From Tachypleus tridentatus (Eukaryota; Arthropoda; Merostomata; Xiphosura; Limulidae): a DNA stretch of 64,000 nt. The notes under the pieces were generated by a model that was given only the letters and a program-made list of their open reading frames with translations, searched no databases and was not told the origin of the DNA. Positions within the stretch are counted from its first letter, which is position 1, and each line of letters starts with the position of its first letter. The stretch is from the NCBI RefSeq assembly GCF_004210375.1, contig NC_134834.1, forward strand, positions 158,553,290 through 158,617,289. Reading direction: 5' to 3'. Shown piece by piece: positions 10,993 through 23,700 of the stretch. A program made the translations under genes and the position numbers.

Positions 10993-11853
10993 GTTATGGA
11001 ATGGCCAGGTCAATTACCTGATAGCAATCCGATTCAAAAATTTATGGGCTGAATTAAACAGATTAACGAAAGATCGCAAGCCAAACACGGAAGATGAACT
11101 CTTTGAAGCAGTCAAAGAAGGATGGCACTCAATCAACCAGGACTAGGGCCCGGCATGGCCAGGTGGTTTAAGGCGTTCAACTCGATATCTGAGGGTCGCG
11201 GGTTCAAATCCCCGTCGCACCAAACATGCTCGCCTTTTCAGCCGTGGGGGCGTTATAATGTCACGGTCAATCCTACTATTCGTTGGTAAAAGAGTAGCTC
11301 AAGAGTTGGCGGTGGGTTGTGATGACTAACTGCCTTCTCTCTCGTCTTACACTGCAAAATTAGGGACAACTAGCGCAAATAGCCCTCGTGGAGCTTTGCG
11401 CGAAATTCAAAAACCAAAAACAAATAAAACAATCAGGACTATCTGCACAAAATCATTGAAAGCATGTCATGTCGAAACGAAATAGTACTGAAATATACGG
11501 GAATGCCGACTAAATATTAACTTGTGAAACTGGTTTGTGTTATTTTGAATTTTATTTTTACGTGCGGTTATTATAGAGAAACTTGTTTGATCATTTTTAG
11601 GCTAATTTGAATAAGACGATCTAAGAAACTACAGCAGGTGCACAACAGTTTTTAAGAGAAAATGTGACTAAACTCATGAAAAGTTCTACTATTTACGGAA
11701 GTCAGTGTTAAAATTAGGACTTAATTTGAACAGATCTCGTCGAGTGCGTTCTGAAACATATAGTTTTACATATTTTTATGTTACTTACTAAAAGATATAA
11801 CAAAATTAACAACATTTTTAAGGGGAAGTTGTTTTTTTTGTCCACCTCTTGTA
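10993..11853 (+). pseudogene. Tc1-type transposase 3' fragment, split by SINE
   Basis: Before the SINE: VMEWPGQLPDSNPIQKF and, one frame over, AELNRLTKDRKPNTEDELF followed by EAVKEGWHSINQD. After it: DYLHKIIESMSCRNEIVLKY and GMPTKY with a stop at 11518-11520. This is the catalytic C-terminus of Tc1 transposases (family: WPAQSPDLNPIENLW). Near 11837-11853 the sequence TTTTGTCCACCTCTTGTA looks like the Tc1 3' terminal repeat. The N-terminal two thirds and the 5' repeat are missing. Dead. Confidence 0.8.
11146..11433 (+). mobile_element. SINE family A inserted in Tc1 fragment
   Basis: Full-length copy (GGGCCCGGCATGGCCAGG head). CAGGACTA at 11138-11145 recurs at 11434-11441, within the codons of the Tc1 motif HSINQDYLHK. 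Confidence 0.9.
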
Positions 11854-11859
11854 TATGTG

Positions 11860-12400
11860 AAAATACTGAATAAAAGGTTAGGTCCTAACTTATTAAAATA
11901 ACAAGAACAATTGTCTTGTATGTTACCACCAGAGGCCTCGTAGATTGGAATCCATTTTCTGCTGGTAAGGGGTATTTTTGTGAGTTAAAATTTATGTGAT
12001 AAGGGTATCGTTAGAAATGTTTTGGGTGTGCTGGAGGACGTCGGCATGAAAGTAAGAGACTCGAGTGAGTGAGGAGGTTATATTGAAAATTAGTCGTTTC
12101 TTATATATATATTGTTACAGTGTTTTTTAGCGACATTTATTGTTTTTCGTTATTTTTTGTTTTGTAATTTTTACACATTTTTTGTTAGTGTTACTTAAAA
12201 CTAAGACTGTTTGTGCTAGATTTAGGAGTCGAAGTCAAACTGGTGTTACTGTTACTAACTAACTTAGTTTAGCTTAAGAGTTTAATGGAACAGTAGTAAG
12301 CTAATTCTAAAGTAATTGTACCTTGGATTTTATTAGGTTTGCTACTTGGGCTTTTAACTCGTGTTGATTAAGTTTCAGAAGTTGGAGATAAACCGTATGT
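11860..12400 (+). promoter_or_regulatory. possible 5' end of Ndfip transcription unit
   Basis: Inferred only. CpG becomes scarce just downstream of about 12.3 kb and SINEs stop at 11.4 kb, as expected at the start of a methylated gene body. Candidate splice donors for a non-coding first exon are CTG/GTAAGG near 11966 and AAA/GTAAGA at 12051/12052. The coding start is in an exon that opens with a splice acceptor at 16004, so at least one upstream non-coding exon must exist. No TATA or initiator element can be assigned. Confidence 0.25.
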
Positions 12401-12496
12401 GCTGTTAGTTAATACCTTTTTAAGTTTGGATCTTTGTTAGTGATCAATTTTGGCCACAGGATGCTTTTCTAATTCTATGCTTGGTTCAGTTTGAAA
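12279..12496 (+). repeat. diverged dispersed repeat, copy 1
   Basis: Aligns in direct orientation with 14221-14416. Shared blocks include CTAAAGTAATTG, TTTTGGCCACAGGA and GCTTGG-like segments at matching spacing. Family unknown. Confidence 0.65.
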
Positions 12497-15400
12497 GAGA
12501 AATGTGATAGCTACTTTTAATTTTTGCAAGTTCATTTAGTACTGAAAAGTTACCTGTGGAAAAATCTCCATTTTCTCACAGTACATAGCAATAATAACAA
12601 TCAGTCTGTTGTAGGAAACCCAGCTACAATGCTTCATTATACTCAAGTTAACCTGATTTAATGAATTCAGTTGACATTAGCTCAAGTTTTGAAGCAAGTA
12701 ATAATATTCCTGTCACTGTAATTCATAAAACTGGTTATGGAAGGAGTAGTGGTGGAAGTGAAGTCCTTTTCTGCACAGACATTGTCTCAAGTGCCTCATC
12801 TAGGTAAATGATCTCTGAATTATTAATTGCCTAGTTGCCAAGAGCTGATAGAGAATCCTGAGGAGTTGTTTGTGAAATGTCTCTAGAGATACGTGCAGGA
12901 AAGTTGTATGAGGATCTTTGCAGTCCTGGATACAAGATTCTAGGTTTTCTGAAGAACAACTAAGATAGGAGGAGGATGTCCAGTAGGTATTTGGGATAAT
13001 TTGTAACTTTTGAGGGAGCAGTTCTGTACCTATATTTTAACTTTGGGTTGAATGTTTTTTTTTTTGTTTTTTGAAAGCCTTCATTGACAATACAATATAG
13101 TGTTTTCACTGTTATCTTTTTGGATGTGGTACTAACTGTTTAATATTAGATTGTGTCTAACTGTGGTATGTCCTGAAGCATCAGATTGTTACAAAGGTCC
13201 CCATGATTATGTTAATTGTGGAGTATGGTCTGTATGATTCTTGCAGTGTCTAATTTGTTTACAAGTTAAGGAGCTTGAATGCTGAGGGAATAATATATTT
13301 AATTTATATAGGTCTTGTTTTCTTTTTTGTAGATCTACCACCAGTTATAGATTTAATGAAATATCCTTCTTTCAACATTCTTAGAACTGTTTATAGCATG
13401 TCATGGGAAAGTGATTGTTAGACTGTTTTAGTTATTAGGTTGTGCTTGAATTAATTGAAAATTGCACTTTATAAGCATTCTTTATAATTTAGTCACTTTG
13501 TATGTGCTTCAGAAACTGATGGCCTTCATCCTTCAAAATTAAGTCTGAGTACTATGGCATGGAATTCTTTCTTGCTTTACAAATTTTAGCTTTAGAGGCT
13601 ATCTTTGGTTCTAAAGTGAGTGTTTGATACATCAATGTGGATTTATATTTGTTCAGTGTTCTTGGATATATATTTTTACATTCATTAATAACTTTGTAAC
13701 TTAGTCACTATATGTGGGATTCTATTCCATGTCAAAGGAAACTCAAGTGTGTGCTGACATTTATGCTTTTTTCTTGAAGCATTTTATTCTCTCACTTTCT
13801 ATCCCTTAAAGTCCAGGACAATTTGGGATGTTTGAAGTCCAGGACAGTGTGGGATGTTTCTACTCCTTGGATTGTTAACAATACTTTTTTCAACCTTAGC
13901 TTTGCAGAACTTCCTATAAATAGAGCTTTTATACAAAATTGTTGTACTTGTATCTCAGAATTTTAGTGAGGATTTATGTTGATGGTTTATATGACTTTAA
14001 CTGGTCATATTACTTGTACCATATGTCTAGAACTTCAACATATCTTTTAAATCGTACTGTTAAACTTGTAGTTAATATTTTCTTGGCTAGATGATACTTC
14101 ATTTTTTCATGTTATTTTTCAGGCTGTCTAAAGTAATCTTCTTACATTTAAACCCAAGTGATTTCTCTTCCTACTCCTGCTTGAAAATTTGCTTGAAAAT
14201 TTTGTTCCATATAACTTTTAAGTTTAATAGTAATAAACTAACCCTAAAGTAATTGGATGGCTGGTTTTGCTGCTTGGATACTGATTCATATTGAATAAGC
14301 TTCAGAATTGGAAAGTAAACTGTGTGTTGTAAATAATACTTTTTGAAGTTTGAACTGTTGTCAGTGATTAGTTTTGGCCACAGGACGTTCTTCTATGGCT
14401 AGTTTGGTGTGAAATTAAAATTGTCTAGCAGTCTTCAGCATGTGCTGCCTTTTTTAAGTTTCAAAAACAACAATTATTTTCCTTGAGTGTTGTATTACAA
14501 AATTAATATTGTTCCAGTCTGCTGTACAGAAGGCTAATGCATTTGTGGTCAAGAAGTGATTATATTCACAAGTGTATGTGATAATTTGTTTCCTTGAAAC
14601 TTTTACTGTTCTAAAGAATAAACATGTTTATGACATATTAATTGCATGGTAATTTTTGCTTCTATTATATTCTACTTAAAATTGTTCAGGTTGCTTTACC
14701 ATATTTCTGCAGTACTATTCTTCAATTTCTTAAATCTGCACATCTGTTTAGTTGCATTTAGTCTTTGATGTAGGTCTCATAAATTGGTTACTCTTGGTAA
14801 TATATCTTGTGGTGTACTTAGGTCTGCTAAGACATCACTTCCCATGTGGTGTGCAATGATATTTTCTTTAAGTCATGCATAATAAAAATGAAATGTATTG
14901 CATGTATAAATTAATTTTGTGGATGGAACCAAAGAGTATTCTGTTTTGTTGCTCTTTTGGTGTTGGTCAAATATTTTGCTCTATGGTATATTTCAATGAC
15001 TTTGTATTTCATGTTGTAATATGAGTTGTGATGTGAAAATGCCAAATAGGAGAGTGATATAATGTTAGATATTATTTAACAGTCTTTCTGGAGATTAATT
15101 GTAATATTTTATCATTAACTATTTATTTTACATAACATAATTTCTAGGTAAATGGGACACTTAATTTATGAATATAGATTGTTATTATTTTTAGCAAGTT
15201 ATTGTTGGTCTATTTATTTGAAAATTGGATTATCAAATGACAGCACATTATATCCATGCATAAGACTTAGTTAATTAATGTACCACTTGTGTGAAGACCT
15301 AAGATTTTTGAGAATGTAAAATTATATTAGATTTATTTTCTTTTTGTTAATCCAGTGTTTTTTGATGAAACATCTTAGTGGAAGTATTTTTCATGTAAGG

Positions 15401-16003
15401 TTGTGTTAATATATTTGTAGCTTAAGTGCCTTAATTTTGATGCACTGGTATGCATTCAATTAATTAATTAGTTTATTCATACATTTTTGCTTCTATGGAT
15501 CTAGTGGAATATTGAGAGCTTAGGGTCTGTTAACTGTTCCTTACTGCTTACGTAGCACTTTAGTTTGTGCAATAACTTGCAATATGTTGTGTTATATGTC
15601 ATTGAGGTCTGAGAATTTAAGTGTAAATCTTTTTGAAGTTTCTAACTTTTATATCGACACCAAATTTTTAGGATTGGTTTATAGCATGATTTTTTATCAT
15701 TACTGTCTTATAACTTCCAACATAAATGTTGTTTGTATGAAACTGGATATATAAAGTAATGCATTCTTAGTGAAGATACCAGTTTTCTAGCATCTTGGAC
15801 AAATGTGGAAATAGCAAAAGTAAAGTTATACCTGTATTGATAACTAAATTATTTTGTATGAAAACTGAGTGTTCTACTGTCTAAAATACTTCATACACAA
15901 TTATGATTTTATGCATCTAGGAATATATTAGTAAGCTATAATGAAAATGTACAATTATTAAAAGTATTTTTGTACAAGTGTTAAAATATCTTGTTCACAA
16001 CAG
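12497..16003 (+). other. probable first intron of Ndfip
   Basis: CpG-poor AT-rich DNA with no supportable exon. It contains the second copy of the dispersed repeat (14221-14416) and a short local duplication of GTCCAGGACA...GGGATGTTT near 13811-13860. Confidence 0.5.
14221..14416 (+). repeat. diverged dispersed repeat, copy 2
   Basis: Second copy of the repeat at 12279-12496, same strand, about 2 kb away, with several small indels. Confidence 0.65.
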
Positions 16004-16082
16004 AAAATTCATTGTTTGGAATGTGAGCAAGGTTCTGTTAAAGTAAATGGAAAGAGAACAAACATCTGTGGCTTATCAAATG
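16004..16082 (+). CDS. Ndfip: Ndfip exon with start codon
   Basis: Acceptor TTCACAACAG precedes 16004 and donor GTAAGT follows 16082. Bases 16004-16046 are 5' UTR, with TAA in frame immediately before the ATG at 16047. Codes for the first 12 residues. Confidence 0.88.
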
Positions 16083-19000
16083 GTAAGTTGACCATTTTGG
16101 TTTTCTTGAAGTTGATATATTAAACTTTATTAAGCTTTTATTAATACCAATGTAATATTTAAAATACTTTCCAATTGCTTAGTTATTTATAATTGCTTAG
16201 TATGGTATTATATCATTTGTTGGAAAAAGTTCCCTAAAATTTTAAACTATGAAATCACATTCTTCAGTTAGAAAAACAACAAAAAACAGTGAGCATGAGT
16301 GCATTTCATTCTTATATGTATTAAGTTTTGTCAGTAAAAGTAATTATATCTTTAGTGTTTAAGTACATTGAACAACATCTACCTCTAATATGTTTTAAGA
16401 ATATCTGATTGCTATGTGGTTAAAAAATAAAGTAATTAAAGTTAATTAAAAATAGCAATAAAAACTTGTATATATATAGCCTAATGAGATAGTTGTATAG
16501 TCATGATGACACAAAAAAGTTACATAATTAAGCCATATTTATTTTGCTATATTGTAAGATGAGTTTTTCACATGTTATCACCACAAATCATTGATATTTC
16601 AGGCCTTCTGTATTTTGTTTGCATGAGCACAGATTAAGGACATTATAGTTAAGTAACTAAAGTATTGTGGGAATACTGCATTTTGTATGTGTCATCTTGA
16701 TAACAGTACATTGGAGACTTGATGTACCTGCCAGTTAGTAGATCTGTCAAGCATGACAAATGCAAATTTTTTACAAGTAGTTCTTTATGTTTCAAAATAA
16801 TATTTGTGATTATTATGTTAAAAGTAATGGCTACATTCACTTCAACTTATGACCAAAGTGTCATTGGCGTGGATTTAAGGTAAAACGAGGCTAGAATGTT
16901 TTCATTTTCTTTTGTATTGGAAAGTCTAGCCTCCATGGTGAGCAACTAGGGTGCCAGCTATACTGATCATTGGAAATGCATGACTATTTTTACTTTGTGT
17001 TGATTAGGGCTTTTTAATGTACGTCTACCTGTAAAAGTACGGGAGATAAAAATACACTAAATTTATTTTACTAATGTAATGCAAGATAACTTCTAATCTA
17101 CTATTTAAGATGCTAGTGTGTTAGTGATGCAATCTACTCGTGATGTATCAGGTTGAGCACAACTAACTCAGAGGTATCTAATGTGTCACACTTATCCAGA
17201 TTATTTAAAATTTCATTTTACAAAGTTAAAAGTCATTTATAGGATTCTAGCAAAACACAATGTGTGTTCTTTCAACTAAATATAATTGTTTTTCCTTAGT
17301 AATATTTTTCAATATTTGAAAAATATCTCATGGGTGTCTCTTAAAACTTTCACTGTGTTCTTTTAATTAGGGAACATGGTTATTTTAAAGTGTAGAACCT
17401 AAGGCTAACAATGAAACTGTGATAGATATATTTTGTTACTGTTTAAAATGGGGACAATTATTAATTATATGAATGTAGCAGACGTTTCATTACCTATTAA
17501 GTAACCACTAGCTGTATATGCATTTGTATAATAATTGAAAAGCAAAGATGTAAGATAGTTTTGAGATAGTCCTTGTATCAAAATAATTATATAACATTGC
17601 AATATTTTAGCTGAAACAACAAGAGGATGGGGATTCTTCTCCAGTGCCAACTGCTTCATTGGTGGTGCCTCAACAGGGTATTCCTCCTCCTGCATATGAT
17701 GAGCTTGTAGCAGAAGGAGCTATAGGTGGACACTCAGAAGAAGCTAGTTGTAACACAAATGAAGGTTAAGATCTAGAGGAGGTCCATATTTTGAAACATT
17801 TTGTTTTGAAATGAATTTTTTTTATTTGCATTTTAACCAGTCTTTTTGATCACATTCTCTTTTTCAATAACAATATTTTTAGACATTACAATTAACTTCT
17901 ACAATATTCAATGGAAATCCACGAAACATCTAAGGAATTACACTCATTTAGTATATGGATGTATGTATTTCAGATAGGAAAGTAATATCTTCTCAAACTC
18001 ACTTTGTTTTATAATTTTAAGAATCAGTGTACACAGTTTCATTCATTCAGTTAAATTTATCAGCCTAATTTTATTTTCAAGCTGCTTAAAGTGAATCAAA
18101 TTGCAGAACTTGTGCTCATTTAAACAACCTAATATTTGTTGGCTTGGCGTGGACAGATGGTTATGGCATTTGACTCGTAATCTGAGGGTCTTGGGTTCAA
18201 ATCCTTGTTACACCAAACATGCTCGTCATTTTAGCCATAGGGGCTTTATAATGTGAGGGTCAATCCCACTATTTGTTGGTAAAAGAGTAGCTCAAGAGTT
18301 TGTGGTAATGACTATCTACCTTCCCTCTAGCCTTACAATGCTAAATTAGGGACAGCTAGTGCAGATATCTCCCATGTAGCTTTGTGCAAAATTCAAACAA
18401 ACAATAATACTTGTTAGTTGATGCTTTGAAATTAAATAACAGGTTAAAACCATGCAGTAATTATCTATTTTATTTTAAGATTTTTCAAATGTAATGTTTA
18501 GTATTTATAATTAAAGTAATTATATCTGCTCTATTGGAACTATTAAACTTAAACCGAGATTGTGAAAACCACTTTTGACCACAGAAATTATTTAGCACTA
18601 GTTAATTATGTCATAAAACATTCTTATCAGCCACAAGTCATTAGTAATAATTAGTATCTAATTAATATCTAAACTCAAGGTCTTTGAAGAATTATTACAT
18701 CAGCAATAACTTCAAAGTATTTTACTTGTGTGAATAAGAAGTGTCATTTTTTTAAAATTGTATTTAAAGTATAAATAATTATTGCATGCATTTAATGACA
18801 TTTTAATTTTAAAATATCAAATAGACCATTTGATATTTTACATTATGTACCAAGTTTCTTGTAAAACTTAAAATATTGTGTGGTATCAGCTAGTTTGTTA
18901 CAGTAGGATTACAAAGTTTCAGCTTAGTAAATCATGAAAAATATAAACTTTTATGAAAGGGTTAGTCATTTGAGCTTGAATCTTCCTTTGTACATCAGTG

Positions 19001-20726
19001 ATTCTGACCTTTGCATATATAGTCTTGTTTAAAATATTAACTTTATCCTATATATATACTTCACTTAGTCATATGCATCATCAACGAAAAAAAGGTTTTT
19101 GTGTTGTGAATTTTGCAGAACGTGAAATATTTTTGTCTTTTGCTCAACAGATGGCACTATCAATCAGCTGAATTCACCCAAAAGTGAAAACACTGTACCA
19201 GTACCTCCTCCATATGATGCAACTGATGCAGAACTCCCCACTTATGAAGAAGTTCAGAGATCAAAAATTTTGGAAAGGGGTGAAGATCAAAGACAGGTAA
19301 TCCAATTTTAAGTTTTTCTTAAAATATACCAATAAAACAGTAAGGTTTTTGAATTTACTTTTTTTGCAAAAAAAATTGAAAACTTCTAAATGCATGCTTG
19401 TTTTGTAGATCAATAAAGATTAAATTTTGCATGGTTTGCAAAACATTTCAAGTTTCCCTGTGAAAAGTATACCTTTTACCATTTTATGAGTCAATTAAGA
19501 TACCATGTAACAGTAGAGTTGTGCTTTTTATATTATATGGAGCCCTCTGATCTTTATGAATCTGACTCCTGAAGGTAAAGATATTTTTAAGCTGATTCTG
19601 TATATCCTGTTCACCTTTGAATGAAGACTTTATTATATATTATCAGTACATTCATTCCTAAAAGAAATCCATAGGCTATCATTTTGGAATATAAATATGT
19701 AATATATCAGATATTTGGTCTTCTGTCTAATTTTTACATGTTTACCAAAACTTTGTCTAGAAGTTTTTACACTGATTTTGTCACATGTAGGACAAATTTT
19801 TAAAAATTGTTTTGGGAAATAAGTTTTATGTATATAGGTACTAAATGAAGTGAATTAATTTTAAATCTTGTATGTTATATTAAAACTTCAGTGAGCAAGT
19901 ATTCTATCATTACAAGATAACGTACTTTCCTTTTGCCCAGTTTATGACCTTAAAATAATGTGGGGGTGAATGTTATAAATAACACAAAAAACCTAAATTT
20001 CACACAATTTATTTATCATATAACATTTTATTACAGTATTCATTATTACTTCAACAAACATTTTGTATAAGGTTAATAACACACTATGTACATACTTAAA
20101 ACATTGTATACACCATGCAATAGTCAGGATGTGACTTTGTACATAAAAGAAAGCAGCCTAAGTAGTGGTGGTAGGGGTGTATGTTAATCATTTCCAACAC
20201 CTAGCTCTTAATGTTTTCCACACTAATTCACATTATTAATTAATTTATGGATAGGACCAAGAGTATCTAACAGGATAAAGTTGTAAGGTCATGGATCAGA
20301 GTAGGAAATGGGTATAACTCAAGAAATGCATTTTCCTTTAAGTTTTATGCTGACTATTGTGATTATAAACTTCGTCCGAGTTTATGTATTATTTTAATAG
20401 TGGCAGCTGTTTTTGTTCAGACTTTCTCCAGAGAGTGTTGTCACACTTCCTGAGGTATATGAGACATGATTGTGTCACACTCTGTGTTTTATCTTATAGG
20501 AATTTTTTTAATGCAATTTAAGAACGTGGTGCCATATATGAATGTAATTAATGGTAACTTGCTTTAAAGAAGATTAAAGCTCAGTAACATCAATAGTGGA
20601 AAGGGTTGTGAACCCCTATTTAACATACCTCATGTTCCAAATTATCATCCCACAAGGTTTTGTTGAGAATAGTCCAGTGACCTAGCAGTAGTTATATAAT
20701 GGATAAGCAGACAGATTTGTGTGCTT

Positions 20727-20771
<45 letters not shown>

Positions 20772-23700
20772 TTTTAAAGAATCTGTGGTTAGTAGATATA
20801 GTACGATGTTTATAATTTACAGAAAATATGCAGATTTTAGATAAAATATTTTAAAGTTTGTTAAAAAAAAATTCATATGGTAATACAGTAAAATCTGTTT
20901 AAGGTGGAATTGCATGTGATTGAGTAAAATTTATGGTTTTCTGGCTTAGATATAGTGAACATCATTTCCTTAATTATATATAATTTTTTGAGTGGAATGT
21001 TTGTGAATAAAGCTAGTATACTGTTTATGCTATATTTATTAGAATAAGAACAAAAATTGACATTAAAAATATACATAAGTAAACAAAATCTTAAATTTAC
21101 TTGAAGAAAGTGACCAATTTCAACTGTTTTTCAGTTTTTTTAACAAGCTTTCTCATTGCAGTTAAAAGGGAATGCCAATTCTATGGCCTTTTCATGAAGT
21201 TCATTTTTGCATACAGTTGATAGCGTTAATATAACTTAACACTTGCGATGAAGTAGGAATTTCTGATTGCTCACTATCTTTTCCATTTTGTTCATCTGCT
21301 GAATCTCTCACACTGTTACCATCTTGCAATTCTATTATATCAATATCATCAGTTTCTGTTAAAACATGTTTGTCAATATTCACAGAACTTTCCACGTTCA
21401 CAGAATCATCTGCACCAATCTTCTCAATCAGAATTTGGATTTCACTAGAATTGTCATAACAAACAACTTCTCCACAAACTCTGCCATTATCAAGAATAAA
21501 TCTACAGTTTCGAAAGCACTTTATTACGCATTTGATTGAATTCCTTAGAAATGCAGTTGCATCTAACACTTCAATTTTCATGGTAATTTCAGATACTTTC
21601 TTACAGTCGTCCATGTTCGCAATAATATGCTGAAGCATCAATATTCTGTATTTCAATTTTATACATTGTATAATTCCATTATCTAGTGGCTGTAGTACTG
21701 ATGTTGTACATGGAGGTAGAAAGACTAAATGAACATTTGAAAGCTGAACTTTTGGGTGACAAGTTGCTTTATCCAGGAAAAGTAGAATATTCCTATTTTT
21801 TTGTTCCATTATTTTGATTTGTTCAAAAATTCCTTGAATATAGCACTTTTCATCCATGCTTTTATTATTAGATTTCCATCCCATGGGAAGTTTCTTTCTT
21901 GAAGTTTTGAACAGTGCAGAGTTTCACTTTTACTTATTACTTATGGTAAATCATCCTTAAATATTAAAATTAGGGAAGATAGGAATTTATTTTTTTCATA
22001 AGAAGTGTTTAGACTAGAATTTTGCACATAAAAGACAAATAAATTAGATTCATGATTTGTAAAAATATAACTGCAAAAATAATGACTGCAGAAAAAAGAA
22101 CAAAATATATTTAACTATTACTTACTGTAACAAATTGTCAAAGAATTTAATATTTAAAGAAATTGTTCATTAAATAAGAAATTAACATTTAATCAAAAAC
22201 ATTGTTTTTCCACCTCACTCTGTTTCTAATCCTGCTTGTTGATAAATGAGGTAGGTGGAAGATAGTTTCCATCCACATTACATAGGTTCCACCACATAGA
22301 GGACCTTTTTATAAGAAAAAATCTTAAGATAATGTTGCAAAAGTTTGGTATTTCTGGCTTGTACAGATTTCTGCCCTATGCAGTTTCTGGTTCAAACAGG
22401 TTTTACTGTATTAACTTTATTATTTGAAATATTATATCGTTATTTTCAAATGATCTGTTAGTACAAATTGTACTGTGTATACAATTTGTCAAAAAATATC
22501 TAGATTTTATATAAAATATTTTAAAATATTAGAAATTTGTTCAAAATATAGATGGTGATATTATCTTCAATGATGAAGTATTACATCATTTTTATGCAGA
22601 TTTTCCTGCAGTAAGTAGAAACAGTACTGGTTACGTAATTTCGAAAACTTCCACATTTTAGATATTTTAAAATGTTTAGAATTTATTACAGAAGAAACCT
22701 GTTAGAACTGAAGCAGTTCTTATGAGGATATTTTGCTCTTGTAATTGCATTGCTGAGATATCTTTTTGACACATTGTAGAAATACTAAGAGTTATGTATT
22801 TGCAGGATGGTGATGTTAATTCACTGTGGTCTCATGGTGAAGAAATTCTTGGAACAGACTTCTTATTCTTCACTTCATTTTTTGGTGAGAAAACCTTTTA
22901 TACCAATTTCAGTGTCTTGTAAAACATCAATCTGTTGGACATAAGGGCATAAATATTATTATTATTATCTTATAAAGTTACTATTACTGGGGGTATAAAC
23001 ACTTATAAAATAGTCACTTAAGTTTAGTAACGTTTTTAACCAGTAGATGTTTGAATCATTTTTGATCAGTAATATGTATTACCTGTTCTCACTCTGATTT
23101 GCATAGGACTTTTCTGAACAGTTTGCATTGCTAATATTTATCACTAGATTTCAAGAAATTATGAATAATTTTTAAGCATTTCTGATCAGTGAAATTTATT
23201 GTTTACCAGTTCTCACCTCTGATAAAAAAAAATTCATTCATTCTAGAATTGTTACCATTGTGGATATGGGTTGGTCAAAGTATACATGTCACGATTTGTT
23301 TTAATGGAGTTATCTTCAACCAGTTAATTATTAATGTGTGTTAATAAGCCTGGCATAAAAATAGTTAATTCAAATTTTTATATTATCTGAGTTTTTAAAT
23401 CAAATTATTTAAATAAATACATGACTTTGTGGTATGATTCTCACTTATTTTCTCTCTTCTGCTGAAAAGGATTCAGAATGTTTAGCCTATTTGAAACATG
23501 CTATAGATATTGACAAGCTAGAATATAAAACTTATTTACTGTCCATGCTGATACAAATTTCCCATATCCTTGGTCTCTTAGAAATGTTTAGTTCTATTTT
23601 ACATTTACTATTGATCTTATTTATAATTAAAAGAAAATGTAAATTATAACTGTGAGAGCTTGATGTGTTTGAACTGAAGATATTGCTCTGTGATATAATG

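Noticed and set aside
23434-23649. Additional Ndfip exon in intron 4
   Set aside because: The flanking exons join in phase and match the family without it, and the peptide has no resemblance to NDFIP proteins.
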